64,000 bases of DNA from Bovifimicola sp050309585 (GTDB lineage Bacteria > Bacillota > Clostridia > Lachnospirales > Lachnospiraceae), in assembly GCA_050309585.1 (NCBI GenBank), contig JBNRML010000036.1:33961-97960 (forward strand), given 5' to 3'. Positions 16,960 to 25,949 of this stretch are shown here, one piece after another (position 1 is the stretch's first letter; every line of letters starts with the position of its first letter). The notes under the pieces were generated by a model, which was not told where the DNA came from, made no database searches, and saw nothing but the letters and a program-made list of their open reading frames with translations. Both the position numbers and the translations under genes were made by a program.

Positions 16960-17835
16960 ATGAAAATATCTGAGAAAAGTCAGGGGATATTGTATATAAT
17001 TATGGCCGCTTTTTTCTTTGCGTGCATGAGTTTCTTTGTGAGAAAATCAGGGAATTTGCCAACAATGCAGAAGGGATTTTTCAGGAATGTTGTTGCAATG
17101 GTTGTTGCATTTGTCATGCTGGTTAAGAGCAGGGGCGGATTTGGGATAAAGAAGGGCTTAATGCCGTCACTTATTATGAGAGCTGCCTTTGGAACAATAG
17201 GCCTTGTGTGCAATTTTTATGCAGTGGACCATATGAATATATCTGATGCAAATATGCTAAATAAGCTGGCACCATTTTTTGCAATAATTGTGTCGGGCTT
17301 TCTTTTGAATGAAAAGGCAAGCAAATTTGAGTGGTCTATGGTTTTGGTTGCATTTGCCGGGGCAGTGCTTGTTGTAAAGCCGACAATGGATTTTGAATGT
17401 TTGCCGGCAATAGTGGCAGCAATAGGTGGTATGTCAGCGGGAACAGCTTATACATTTGTGAGAAAATTGGGAATTCATGGGGAAAGAGGCCCTGTCATAG
17501 TAATGTTTTTTTCAACATTCTCCTGTCTGGTAACGTTGCCATTTGTGGTTTTTGATTATCATCCAATGACGAAAATGCAGCTGATTTATCTCTTGCTAGC
17601 CGGAGCAACAGCGGCCTGTGGTCAGTTGTCGGTGACAAAAGCGTACACAAAAGCTCCCGCAAGGGAAATTTCAATTTTTGATTATTCACAGGTGATTTTT
17701 GCGGCAATATTAGGATTTGTGTTTTTGGGGCAGATACCGGATTATTTAAGCATTTTGGGATATGTCATAATTATAGGTGCGGCAGTTGTAAAGTGGCAAA
17801 AAACGTGTTATTATTGTGACGAAAAGAAAAAATAA
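16960..17835 (+). CDS. EamA-family (DMT) transporter
   Basis: A ten-helix inner-membrane carrier of the drug/metabolite transporter superfamily, 291 residues, built of two EamA repeats: residues about 7-138, ending VVKPTMDF, and about 150-282. SDANMLNKLAPFFAI and the ISIFDYSQVIFAAILGF block are typical. The substrate cannot be told. The ribosome site is the GGAGG of the R element just upstream. The end overlaps the possible GTG of the next ORF, but the better start of that gene is further down. Confidence 0.9.
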   Translation: MKISEKSQGILYIIMAAFFFACMSFFVRKSGNLPTMQKGFFRNVVAMVVAFVMLVKSRGGFGIKKGLMPSLIMRAAFGTIGLVCNFYAVDHMNISDANMLNKLAPFFAIIVSGFLLNEKASKFEWSMVLVAFAGAVLVVKPTMDFECLPAIVAAIGGMSAGTAYTFVRKLGIHGERGPVIVMFFSTFSCLVTLPFVVFDYHPMTKMQLIYLLLAGATAACGQLSVTKAYTKAPAREISIFDYSQVIFAAILGFVFLGQIPDYLSILGYVIIIGAAVVKWQKTCYYCDEKKK

Positions 17836-17869
17836 CATATTAAATAGAAATGGAGAAAGTATAAGACCT

Positions 17870-18835
17870 ATGATAAATTACTTTTTTGATATAAAAGATT
17901 TTGGAAATATTGCATTTACGGGATTGATTTTTGCGTTTATTGCCACATGTTTCACCTTGTGTAAATGTACGAAAATACTGCCCAAGGATATGGGCAGGGA
18001 CTTCGCTCATGACGGTAAGCTGTCAGCAGGTAAGCCCAGAGGCGCTGGATTCTGGTTCGTCATTATTTTTGTTATAACGTCAGCGGTTTTTGGAAAGATG
18101 AATACGGAAATAATCATTTATCTTATTTTAGTTGTATCAGCGATGCTCACAGGATTTTTAGATGACTGTGCAAAATCACCCTGGGGCGAATATAAAAAAG
18201 GAATTTTGGATTTGATAATTGCTGTAATGCTTGCGGTTACATATTTAAATTTTAATGATAACGTAATTTTGATAGCGTCAATTGACAAAAGCATTGCATT
18301 AAATCCTGTTTTGTTTGGTTTCCTTATTGTGGTACTTGTATGGGCTTCGATAAATGTAACCAACTGTTCAGACGGTGTGGATGGCCTCTCGGGAACTCTT
18401 ACCATTATTACTTTAGGAACAATATTTGTCATTAGCAGAATACAAATGACAGACAACGGTTTTTCTTACACAACCCTTGTTTTTATCATTTGTATAATGG
18501 CCTATTTGTGGTTTAATGCCACTCCGAGCAAAATGCTTATGGGGGATGCGGGTTCCAGGGCAATGGGACTGTTTATAAGCATTGCCGTGTTAAAAACGGG
18601 GACTCCTGTTTTATATCTGTTGGTGGCAGGAGTGCTTATTATTGATGGAGGACTTGGCCTTATTAAGGTTTCTCTGCTGAGATTCTTGAAGATTAAGATT
18701 CTCACAAATGTCAGAACACCGATACATGACCATGTAAGAAAGGTTTGGGATTGGTCAAATACCCATACCGTATACAGGTTTTCGATTATCCAGATTTTAT
18801 TGAGCATGATAGCTCTTTATTTGGTGATAAAATAA
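17870..18835 (+). CDS. MraY/WecA-type phospho-sugar transferase (MraY paralogue)
   Basis: A polytopic membrane enzyme that moves a phospho-aminosugar from a nucleotide carrier to undecaprenyl phosphate. The 321-residue frame has about ten helices and the MraY-like motifs DDCAKSPWGEYKK, NCSDGVDGLSG, MGDAGSRAMG and PIHDHVRKVW. True MraY normally sits in the division-wall cluster with mur genes, none of which are here, so this may be a second copy or serve another cell-wall polymer. The ATG at 17870 follows GGAGAAAG; an in-frame GTG at 17816 inside the EamA gene is an alternative. Confidence 0.85.
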   Translation: MINYFFDIKDFGNIAFTGLIFAFIATCFTLCKCTKILPKDMGRDFAHDGKLSAGKPRGAGFWFVIIFVITSAVFGKMNTEIIIYLILVVSAMLTGFLDDCAKSPWGEYKKGILDLIIAVMLAVTYLNFNDNVILIASIDKSIALNPVLFGFLIVVLVWASINVTNCSDGVDGLSGTLTIITLGTIFVISRIQMTDNGFSYTTLVFIICIMAYLWFNATPSKMLMGDAGSRAMGLFISIAVLKTGTPVLYLLVAGVLIIDGGLGLIKVSLLRFLKIKILTNVRTPIHDHVRKVWDWSNTHTVYRFSIIQILLSMIALYLVIK

Positions 18836-18874
18836 TTTTTACAGAAAGATACGAGTGGAGGATTAGAGGAAAAT

Positions 18875-21655
18875 ATGGAATATGATAAGTCATATGATAT
18901 GTTAAGACGCAGAATAGCTACATCTCAAATAATAAAAGACCTTTATCCGTCAGTGGATTTTGGAGCCTATCAGGCAAAGTTCGCAAACTGTCAGAATATG
19001 GTTTCATTCAATGTTTTGGAAGAATTAAAGGCAGATGCTATGGGATTTTTAGGTTATATATGGTCTGCCATACAGAAGGGATATCTTGTTAATATTACCG
19101 CTTCGGGAAATCAGTTTTTCTTTCCTACGCCGGTGCCGGAGGAGCAGCTTGATAATAGTGTCTTTTATCATTTGATTACAGGTGACGGAAGATATCAGAG
19201 AGTAACATCGCAGATTTTACAGGATGAATTTATGAGACAGCCACAGATTATGGTTTACAATCTTGACAGTGGAAAAAGATTTGTTCTTGATCGTGACCAT
19301 ATGAACGAGTCATTGACTATTTTTGCGACAAAAATACCCTTTACCTGTGTTTCGTTTGGAGAAATGAGAGCAGATGCCCCAATCCCTCTTAATCAGGCTG
19401 TGAAATATATGGATAAATTGGACAAGCAACAGGTTGTAAATGAGCTTACACAGAGAGTAAAGACATTGTGCGAAAATTTGCAGGAATACACCTTTACCGA
19501 CCTTATGGCAAAGAGAACTGCCATAAATAAGCAGAGGGCTGAACTTTCGGAATTAAAAAATCCTGTATTAAATCAATATGACAAAATAATATATGAACGA
19601 CTGTTAAATCTTGAACAGTCAGAGGCGTTGGAATATATGAAAAAGATGCCCACGGCAGATTACAATACACTTAAAATGTTTCAGGCACAGATTGAGACAA
19701 AGGGATATTCAAGCCAGACCTACAATGCACTTATGAATGAGTTAATGCAGAAAATACTGATGCTTCAGGCACAGATGATTGATAATGAACTGGCTGGATT
19801 TGAAAACATGGACAGAAATACATTGCATGCGAAAATGAAGCGTATTGAAGGAATGGAATTTGAGAAACAGGTTACAGAACCGGCATTTCACAGAATAAGA
19901 GTGCAGATAGATTTCCTTGAGCAGAGTGAGCTTCAAACACTTTGTGGCAATATTGAAATATCTTCGATGGAGGAACTCAATAATATGCTTAAGGTGATTG
20001 CGGAGGGAAATTATCAGCAGAGATTTTCTGAAAAATACATTGTTCTCATACACAACAGAATAGATTTTTTGTTTACGGAAATCATGAAAAAAATCTGCGA
20101 AAACGTTTTTGCGGCAGATAGAAGCCAGCTCTTTAAAATTCGTGAAGAAATTAACAGTCAGAAGTGTGAAGACAGATTGAAGCTTCCGTTTTTTGACATG
20201 ATAATGAAGAGGGAAGAGGAACTCGATTACAATGAGCTGATAAAATTGACAGAAAACGTTGAAAATTGTTCGATGAATGAGCTGGAAGAAATTGATAAAC
20301 AGGTGCGAAACGGTTCATACAGTCCTAAGGTAATAAAAGAGTTCATTATGAAGATTCGTTTACAGAAGGAAAAAATTCAGCATGGGGATATTCTTTTAAA
20401 CACCGAAAACATTGAGAGTATTGGGCGGAATGATTTAGAGGCTAGATTAAAATATGTTGATTCGGTGGATTATCCGGAATGGACATTCTGTATTGAAAAA
20501 CAAAAACTAAAAGACAAAATTTTTGAATATGATATGAAAAAACTGCTGGAATTGTGTGATGATTTTGATAACCTTAAAAAAGATGAGATTGAGCAGATAT
20601 ACCAGAAATCAGAGCAATTATATGTGTCTGATGAAAGCAAAAAGTTGTATCAGAACAGGCTTGAGGAGAGAAGAATGAATTACTGCCTCGAGCAGATTCA
20701 GGGATATGCACAGAAGCTTAAGGCAATGGCACAGAACTATAATGTTGACATTGGGAACATAAAGGTTGCAACCTTTGATAATGATTATGTGTATCATTTG
20801 AATCTTTTAAAACAGAATACGGATAAGCTTGAAAAATATGAAATTCCGGTGTTCATCATGGCGGGGGCACCGTATATTGCATGTACATTGAAAAGATGTT
20901 TTTATGTAACGGATACGGGACTTAATGTATGCGAACTTGAGGATATTCATTCATTTACAACAATCAAGGGAATGCTTTTTGATAACCTGGGAATAAATAT
21001 GAAAAATGGTAATACAGTTGTGCTGCCAGGAAATTTAAGTAAAAGACTTGTACTGCAGCTTGTGTATTTGTTTAATGAATTTATGAAGGAAAAGTCAGAG
21101 GTTCCGTTGGGATATTCTCAACTTAAGGTAAGGACAACACCGTTTAATCCCATGGATTTTTGTTGCGAAAATAAGAATTATGAATATTTCACAAGATATT
21201 TTGCAGACAAACTCATAAAAAATTACAGGAAGATTGCAAGCGAATACGAGATTCAGACAAACATGGTTTTTGCAGATGAGAAGGACTGGATGAATAAAGA
21301 GGTGAAGGCAAAACAGCATTATGGGATATCTATGTATGAATCGCTTGTTTGCTTTACGGAAAATTCGGTTTTTTCAAGTTCGAAGGATGGGATTGCCATA
21401 GGACAGAATTATGTGTTTGTAAAGAAGCCGGGAAACAGTCTTATTACAATTCCGATTGAGCAGGTTTACAGGATAGGAAGTACAGAAGACGGAATGCGTA
21501 TTCAGGTGGAAACCATTGATAATTGTATTTTTATTATTGAGTGCATAAATATGGATGAGTACAAAATAAAAAGGCTTAGGGAATGTCTTGATAATTATGT
21601 CAGGGCAGTTCAGTTTGTAAAACAGAAGCAGGGAATACAGGGTCAGAATTCTTGA
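18875..21655 (+). CDS. Large helical-repeat protein with C-terminal PH-like domains
   Basis: A 926-residue cytoplasmic protein I do not recognise by name. Residues about 1-190 form an N-terminal domain ending near FATKIPFTCVSFGEMR. From about 195 to 640, seven diverged helical units of 65-70 residues follow one another, each with a pattern like (S)MxEL-x-xI followed by a Y- or F-rich turn and I-x-x-RI-x-x-L (for example SSMEELNNMLKVIAEGNYQQ, CSMNELEEIDKQVRNGSYSP and IGRNDLEARLKYVDSVDYPE). The end holds two beta-rich segments resembling bacterial PH domains: one near FYVTDTGLNVCELEDIHSF, one near SVFSSSKDGIAIGQNYVFV. No membrane helix was found. A scaffold or lipid/protein-binding role is inferred. 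GGAGG lies 12 bases before the ATG. Confidence 0.75.
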   Translation: MEYDKSYDMLRRRIATSQIIKDLYPSVDFGAYQAKFANCQNMVSFNVLEELKADAMGFLGYIWSAIQKGYLVNITASGNQFFFPTPVPEEQLDNSVFYHLITGDGRYQRVTSQILQDEFMRQPQIMVYNLDSGKRFVLDRDHMNESLTIFATKIPFTCVSFGEMRADAPIPLNQAVKYMDKLDKQQVVNELTQRVKTLCENLQEYTFTDLMAKRTAINKQRAELSELKNPVLNQYDKIIYERLLNLEQSEALEYMKKMPTADYNTLKMFQAQIETKGYSSQTYNALMNELMQKILMLQAQMIDNELAGFENMDRNTLHAKMKRIEGMEFEKQVTEPAFHRIRVQIDFLEQSELQTLCGNIEISSMEELNNMLKVIAEGNYQQRFSEKYIVLIHNRIDFLFTEIMKKICENVFAADRSQLFKIREEINSQKCEDRLKLPFFDMIMKREEELDYNELIKLTENVENCSMNELEEIDKQVRNGSYSPKVIKEFIMKIRLQKEKIQHGDILLNTENIESIGRNDLEARLKYVDSVDYPEWTFCIEKQKLKDKIFEYDMKKLLELCDDFDNLKKDEIEQIYQKSEQLYVSDESKKLYQNRLEERRMNYCLEQIQGYAQKLKAMAQNYNVDIGNIKVATFDNDYVYHLNLLKQNTDKLEKYEIPVFIMAGAPYIACTLKRCFYVTDTGLNVCELEDIHSFTTIKGMLFDNLGINMKNGNTVVLPGNLSKRLVLQLVYLFNEFMKEKSEVPLGYSQLKVRTTPFNPMDFCCENKNYEYFTRYFADKLIKNYRKIASEYEIQTNMVFADEKDWMNKEVKAKQHYGISMYESLVCFTENSVFSSSKDGIAIGQNYVFVKKPGNSLITIPIEQVYRIGSTEDGMRIQVETIDNCIFIIECINMDEYKIKRLRECLDNYVRAVQFVKQKQGIQGQNS

Positions 21656-21680
21656 CATGTGTATTTTGATGTGTTATTTT
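21652..21680 (+). promoter_or_regulatory. proS promoter
   Basis: A perfect TTGACA (21652-21657), which overlaps the stop codon of the preceding gene, is followed after 17 bases by TATTTT (21675-21680), 40 bases before proS. Confidence 0.6.
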
Positions 21681-21720
21681 TAGAGACAAAATTTTATTAC
21701 AGAAAAGGAATGGTATTGAT

Positions 21721-23154
21721 ATGGCAAACGATAAGAAATTAGTTGAAGCAATTACTTCCATGGAAGATGATTTTGCACAATGGTATACAGATGTGGTAAA
21801 AAAAGCAGAACTCATGGGATATTCAAGTGTTAAGGGATGTATGATTTTCAAGCCTGCAGGCTATGCCATCTGGGAAAACATCCAGAAAGAGCTTGATAAA
21901 AGATTTAAGGAAACAGGTGTTGAAAATGTATATATGCCAATGTTTATTCCTGAAAGTCTTTTAGAGAGAGAGAAAGACCATGTGGAAGGATTTGCACCTG
22001 AGGTTGCATGGGTAACTCACGGTGGATTAAATCCATTACAGGAGAGATTGTGTGTAAGACCTACTTCGGAAACATTGTTCTGTGATTTCTATAAGGACGA
22101 AATACAGTCATATCGTGATTTACCAAAGGTATACAATCAGTGGTGTTCAGTTGTCAGATGGGAAAAAGAGACAAGACCATTTTTGAGATCAAGAGAATTT
22201 TTATGGCAGGAGGGTCATACTGCACATGCAACTGCAGAAGAGGCAGAAGAAAGAACACAGCAGATGTTAAATCTTTATGCAGATTTCTGTGAAGAGGTTC
22301 TTGCCATACCGGTAATCAGAGGTAGAAAAACAGATAAGGAAAAATTTGCCGGTGCAGAGGCGACATATACAATTGAAGCATTAATGCATGATGGAAAAGC
22401 TTTGCAGTCAGGAACAAGCCACAATTTCGGTGATGGATTTGCAAAGGCATTTGGAATACAGTACACGGATAAAGACAATAAATTAAAATATGTTCATCAG
22501 ACGTCATGGGGAATGACAACAAGACTTATTGGTGCCGTTATTATGGTACACGGTGACAATAGTGGTCTGGTTTTACCACCTGCCATTGCTCCTGTTCAGG
22601 TTGCAATTATCCCTATTATGCAGAAAAAGGAAGGTGTGCTTGATAAGGCGTATGAAGTAAGGGGTATGTTATCAGGCTTCCGTGTTAAGGTGGATGACAG
22701 TGATAAGAGTCCGGGTTGGAAATTCTCAGAGCAGGAAATGAGAGGAATTCCGGTGAGAATTGAAATGGGACCAAGGGATATCGAAGCAAACCAGGCAATT
22801 GTTGTTAGAAGAGACAATGGTGAAAAGGTTTGTGTTTCAATTGATGAGCTTCCGGAAAAAATAGATGAGATTTTGAAGACAATGCAAAAAGAAATGCTTG
22901 AAAACGCAAGAAATCATAGAGATTCACACACTACAACTGCTGTGGATTATGATGAGTTTAAGGATGCTGTTGCAAATAAGCCTGGATTTATTAAGGCAAT
23001 GTGGTGTGGAAATCAGGAATGCGAAGATAAGATAAAAGAAGAGACAACAGCTACATCAAGATGTATGCCATTTGCTCAGGAAAAGCTTTCTGATGTATGT
23101 GTATGCTGTGGAAGACCAGCTCAAACCATGGTTTACTGGGGAAAAGCTTATTAG
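21721..23154 (+). CDS. proS: Prolyl-tRNA synthetase (short, archaeal-like type)
   Basis: Charges tRNA-Pro with proline. The 477-residue length, the lack of the editing insertion between class II motifs 2 and 3, and the C-terminal extension with cysteine pairs (MWCGNQECEDK, VCVCCGRPA, ending in a tyrosine) mark the ProS-type-3 form common in Clostridia. Motif 2 is seen as KETRPFLRSREFLWQEGHTA, and the proline-binding loop as RPTSETLFCDFY. AAAAGGAATGG precedes the start. No editing domain means mischarged alanine must be cleared by another protein. Confidence 0.96.
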   Translation: MANDKKLVEAITSMEDDFAQWYTDVVKKAELMGYSSVKGCMIFKPAGYAIWENIQKELDKRFKETGVENVYMPMFIPESLLEREKDHVEGFAPEVAWVTHGGLNPLQERLCVRPTSETLFCDFYKDEIQSYRDLPKVYNQWCSVVRWEKETRPFLRSREFLWQEGHTAHATAEEAEERTQQMLNLYADFCEEVLAIPVIRGRKTDKEKFAGAEATYTIEALMHDGKALQSGTSHNFGDGFAKAFGIQYTDKDNKLKYVHQTSWGMTTRLIGAVIMVHGDNSGLVLPPAIAPVQVAIIPIMQKKEGVLDKAYEVRGMLSGFRVKVDDSDKSPGWKFSEQEMRGIPVRIEMGPRDIEANQAIVVRRDNGEKVCVSIDELPEKIDEILKTMQKEMLENARNHRDSHTTTAVDYDEFKDAVANKPGFIKAMWCGNQECEDKIKEETTATSRCMPFAQEKLSDVCVCCGRPAQTMVYWGKAY

Positions 23155-23163
23155 GAACAAAGT

Positions 23164-24198
23164 ATGGAAAAGAAAAAGCAAATCAGAAAAATTTTAGTCC
23201 TGAAAATGCTATTTCTGTTGGCTATTTTGGGAGTTATTGTTAAAGTATTTTATGGAAATTATAAGGATATTTTGGCACAGCTTAAGGAGCTTACCATGGC
23301 TTCTTTTGCTTTGCTTTTGTTTTGCAGCATTTTTTATAACATTATAGAGGGACTATGCTATTACACTATGGGCAGACGATATCATAAAAAATTCCGAATC
23401 AGGGATGGAATTGGCTGCTCATATTATTGTGCATTTTTTAAGTTGTCAACCTTAGGCTCCGGAACTGCCATATCAGGAATGTATTACCTAAATGAGTATA
23501 GAGTTCCACCTGCAAAAAGTTTCGGCATGATTACAGTGAACTATATGCTTCAAAAGGTAGGGGTTGCTATTTTTTGTATCTTGGGGTTTATCACACATAT
23601 TCCTGAGATGGAAAGATATTATCATAAATACTTTATGTTTGTTGTGTTTGGCATAATTGCCACTGCTTTTGTTGCAATAGGGCTTTTGATATTGATTTTG
23701 TGGGAAAAGCTACATAATTTTGTTATAAGTTTTGGGTTAAAAATATTCAAAAATCAAAAGATAACAGAGAAAATAAATATGCTTTCCGAATACCTTTCAA
23801 ATGTTAGAAGTGAGAGCGGTGAAATGGTGAAGGACAAAGCTTTTATGAGTAAGCTTTTGGCATTAAATGTGTTAAAATACATAGGCTGGTATTCGATTCC
23901 ATGTGTTATTTTAAAATATGATACACCGGAAAAGATTTTTCTGGGCGTAAGCATAATGGCGCTGGCATCAGCTCTTATAAGTGTAATACCTTCCCCAGGA
24001 GCAGTGGGGTCCACTGAGGGAATGGTTTATGTAATGTTTCTTTCGGTTTCTAATGATGTAAAAGCTTTTACAATAATGCTTTTGTACAGATGCTTTACTT
24101 ATATAGTACCGTTCTTGATTGGAGGCATTTTTATTGTCATAAAAAAGATGATTTCAGTTGTAAAAAATAAGAAAATCGGCTATAATTGTACAATATAG
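23164..24198 (+). CDS. Lysylphosphatidylglycerol-synthase-type membrane protein (UPF0104)
   Basis: A 344-residue integral membrane protein with about eight helices of the PF03706 flippase-like family: the LGSGTAISGMYYLNEYRVPP block and the conserved SVIPSPGAVGSTEGMVY near the C-terminus are typical. Members include the membrane half of MprF and many proteins without a synthase domain, as here. A role in lipid or lipid-linked sugar flipping is suggested by the family only. It starts nine bases after proS and is followed immediately by the EAL gene, so the three may be one transcript. Confidence 0.82.
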   Translation: MEKKKQIRKILVLKMLFLLAILGVIVKVFYGNYKDILAQLKELTMASFALLLFCSIFYNIIEGLCYYTMGRRYHKKFRIRDGIGCSYYCAFFKLSTLGSGTAISGMYYLNEYRVPPAKSFGMITVNYMLQKVGVAIFCILGFITHIPEMERYYHKYFMFVVFGIIATAFVAIGLLILILWEKLHNFVISFGLKIFKNQKITEKINMLSEYLSNVRSESGEMVKDKAFMSKLLALNVLKYIGWYSIPCVILKYDTPEKIFLGVSIMALASALISVIPSPGAVGSTEGMVYVMFLSVSNDVKAFTIMLLYRCFTYIVPFLIGGIFIVIKKMISVVKNKKIGYNCTI

Positions 24199-24228
24199 GT
24201 GTTAAGCGTAAGCGGAATGGAGAACGGT

Positions 24229-25947
24229 GTGAAGATTGGTAAATTCAGAATTTCTTTTTCTGTGATTGTTGCCACAATTCTTATGTTGGGGATTTTGATT
24301 TATGGTGATTCATACATAAGACAGTTGGAAAGTCATTATTCAGCAAGGGAATACTATGAGGAATACAATAAGACAGTTGCTACAAAGTATAATGATGATA
24401 ATGACAAGACAATCTTAGAGGAATTAAATGAAAAATCATATATATATACAATACCTACATTAAACAAGGACGGCATGGTAGGTGTTTTTATCGTGGGAAA
24501 AGCTAATTCAGATATTTCTAATTCAGTGCTGATTGACAGAAAACTTATTGAACAGAATGCAATGAAGACTGTTAAACAGTATAGATTGATGCTGATTATC
24601 TTTAGTTTTATTTATGCTTTTGCCATTGGATTATCTTTTTGGTCACAATATCTCAATAAGAGAAAAATTGAAGAAATGGCCTATGTGGATGAAATCACAG
24701 GCGGAAAATCCTTCAATAAATTCAAATTAGATGTGGACGAACTGTTGAAGTCGACGTCTCACGAGTATGTTCTGGTGGATTTGGATGTGGACAAGTTCAA
24801 ATTCATAAATGATATTTTTGGTTATGAGGCGGGAAATGCCACCATAAGGAGAATTTGGGAGGATATTGGAAGCTTTGTGCAGTCAGATGAGGTGTATGCA
24901 AGACAGACTGCAGACCGTTTTGTAATGCTTTTGAAGGCAGACGATATGGATGCAGTCATTAAAAGACTTGAGGATATGTCTGAAAAGATTTGCAAAAAAG
25001 AGGACAGTGGCTTAAATAACTACGAAATTGAGTTATCCATTGGAATATATCCTGTCGAGAGAAGGAATTTTAAGCTTAACAGTGCTTTAGACAGGGCATC
25101 TCTTACAAAGAAGTCAATTAAAGGCCAGCATAACAGGATTTATGCTGTTTATGATGAAAAATTAAGGGAACAGGTATTAAAGGACCAGGAAATTGAAAAT
25201 ATGATGGAGGATGCTTTGAAAAATCATGAATTTCTGGTTTATTATCAGCCTAAATATGACTCTGCCACATGCGAGCCGGTTGGAGCAGAGGCGCTGGTGC
25301 GTTGGTACAATGAAGAAGTAGGTATGATTTATCCGAGTGATTTTATTCCTGTTTTTGAAAGAAATGGCTTTATCGCACAGCTTGATGCATATATGTTTGA
25401 AAGCGTATGTAAAGATATCAGAATGTGGCTTGACGAGGGATGCGTTGTGGTTCCGGTATCAGTTAACCTTTCACAGTTACAGTTATATAACACAAGATTT
25501 ATTTCAGAGTATAAGAAAATTCTCGCAAAATATAATATTCCACCTGGATATGTACAACTGGAGATTACTGAGACAACACTTTTCTCAGAGGTTACCATGC
25601 TTACGGGCATTATTGACAAATTACATAAAGAGGGATTTAGTATCCTTATGGATGACTTTGGTACAGGGTATTCTTCACTCAATATGCTTAAAAACGTATC
25701 AGTTGATATTTTGAAATTGGATAAGAGCTTTGTTGATGATATAGGTGATGCAAAGGGTGATATAGTTGTATCTACAATTGTATCTCTTGGACAGTCTTTG
25801 AATATGAGGATTGTTGCAGAAGGTGTTGAGACAAAAGAACAGTTTGAGTTTTTAAGAGATATTTTCTGTGATGAGATACAGGGTTATTATTTTTCTAAGC
25901 CTATACCCGCTGATGAGTATGGTAAGCTGATGTCGAGGGAGGCATAA
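24229..25947 (+). CDS. Membrane c-di-GMP phosphodiesterase (degenerate GGDEF plus EAL)
   Basis: An N-terminal sensor region has two membrane helices (about residues 7-25 and 125-150) around an extracellular segment of about 100 residues. A GGDEF fold follows in which the signature is QTADRF, so it cannot make c-di-GMP but may bind GTP. Then comes a complete EAL domain with GAEALVRW, NLS, ITETT, DDFGTGYSS, KLDKSF, VAEGVET and QGYYFSKP, all catalytic positions kept. Hydrolysis of c-di-GMP is therefore expected. Of several in-frame starts, GTG 24229 is chosen because GGAG stands six bases upstream; the frame is open back to 24199. An HD-GYP gene follows two bases after its stop. Confidence 0.9.
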   Translation: MKIGKFRISFSVIVATILMLGILIYGDSYIRQLESHYSAREYYEEYNKTVATKYNDDNDKTILEELNEKSYIYTIPTLNKDGMVGVFIVGKANSDISNSVLIDRKLIEQNAMKTVKQYRLMLIIFSFIYAFAIGLSFWSQYLNKRKIEEMAYVDEITGGKSFNKFKLDVDELLKSTSHEYVLVDLDVDKFKFINDIFGYEAGNATIRRIWEDIGSFVQSDEVYARQTADRFVMLLKADDMDAVIKRLEDMSEKICKKEDSGLNNYEIELSIGIYPVERRNFKLNSALDRASLTKKSIKGQHNRIYAVYDEKLREQVLKDQEIENMMEDALKNHEFLVYYQPKYDSATCEPVGAEALVRWYNEEVGMIYPSDFIPVFERNGFIAQLDAYMFESVCKDIRMWLDEGCVVVPVSVNLSQLQLYNTRFISEYKKILAKYNIPPGYVQLEITETTLFSEVTMLTGIIDKLHKEGFSILMDDFGTGYSSLNMLKNVSVDILKLDKSFVDDIGDAKGDIVVSTIVSLGQSLNMRIVAEGVETKEQFEFLRDIFCDEIQGYYFSKPIPADEYGKLMSREA

Positions 25948-25949
25948 AT

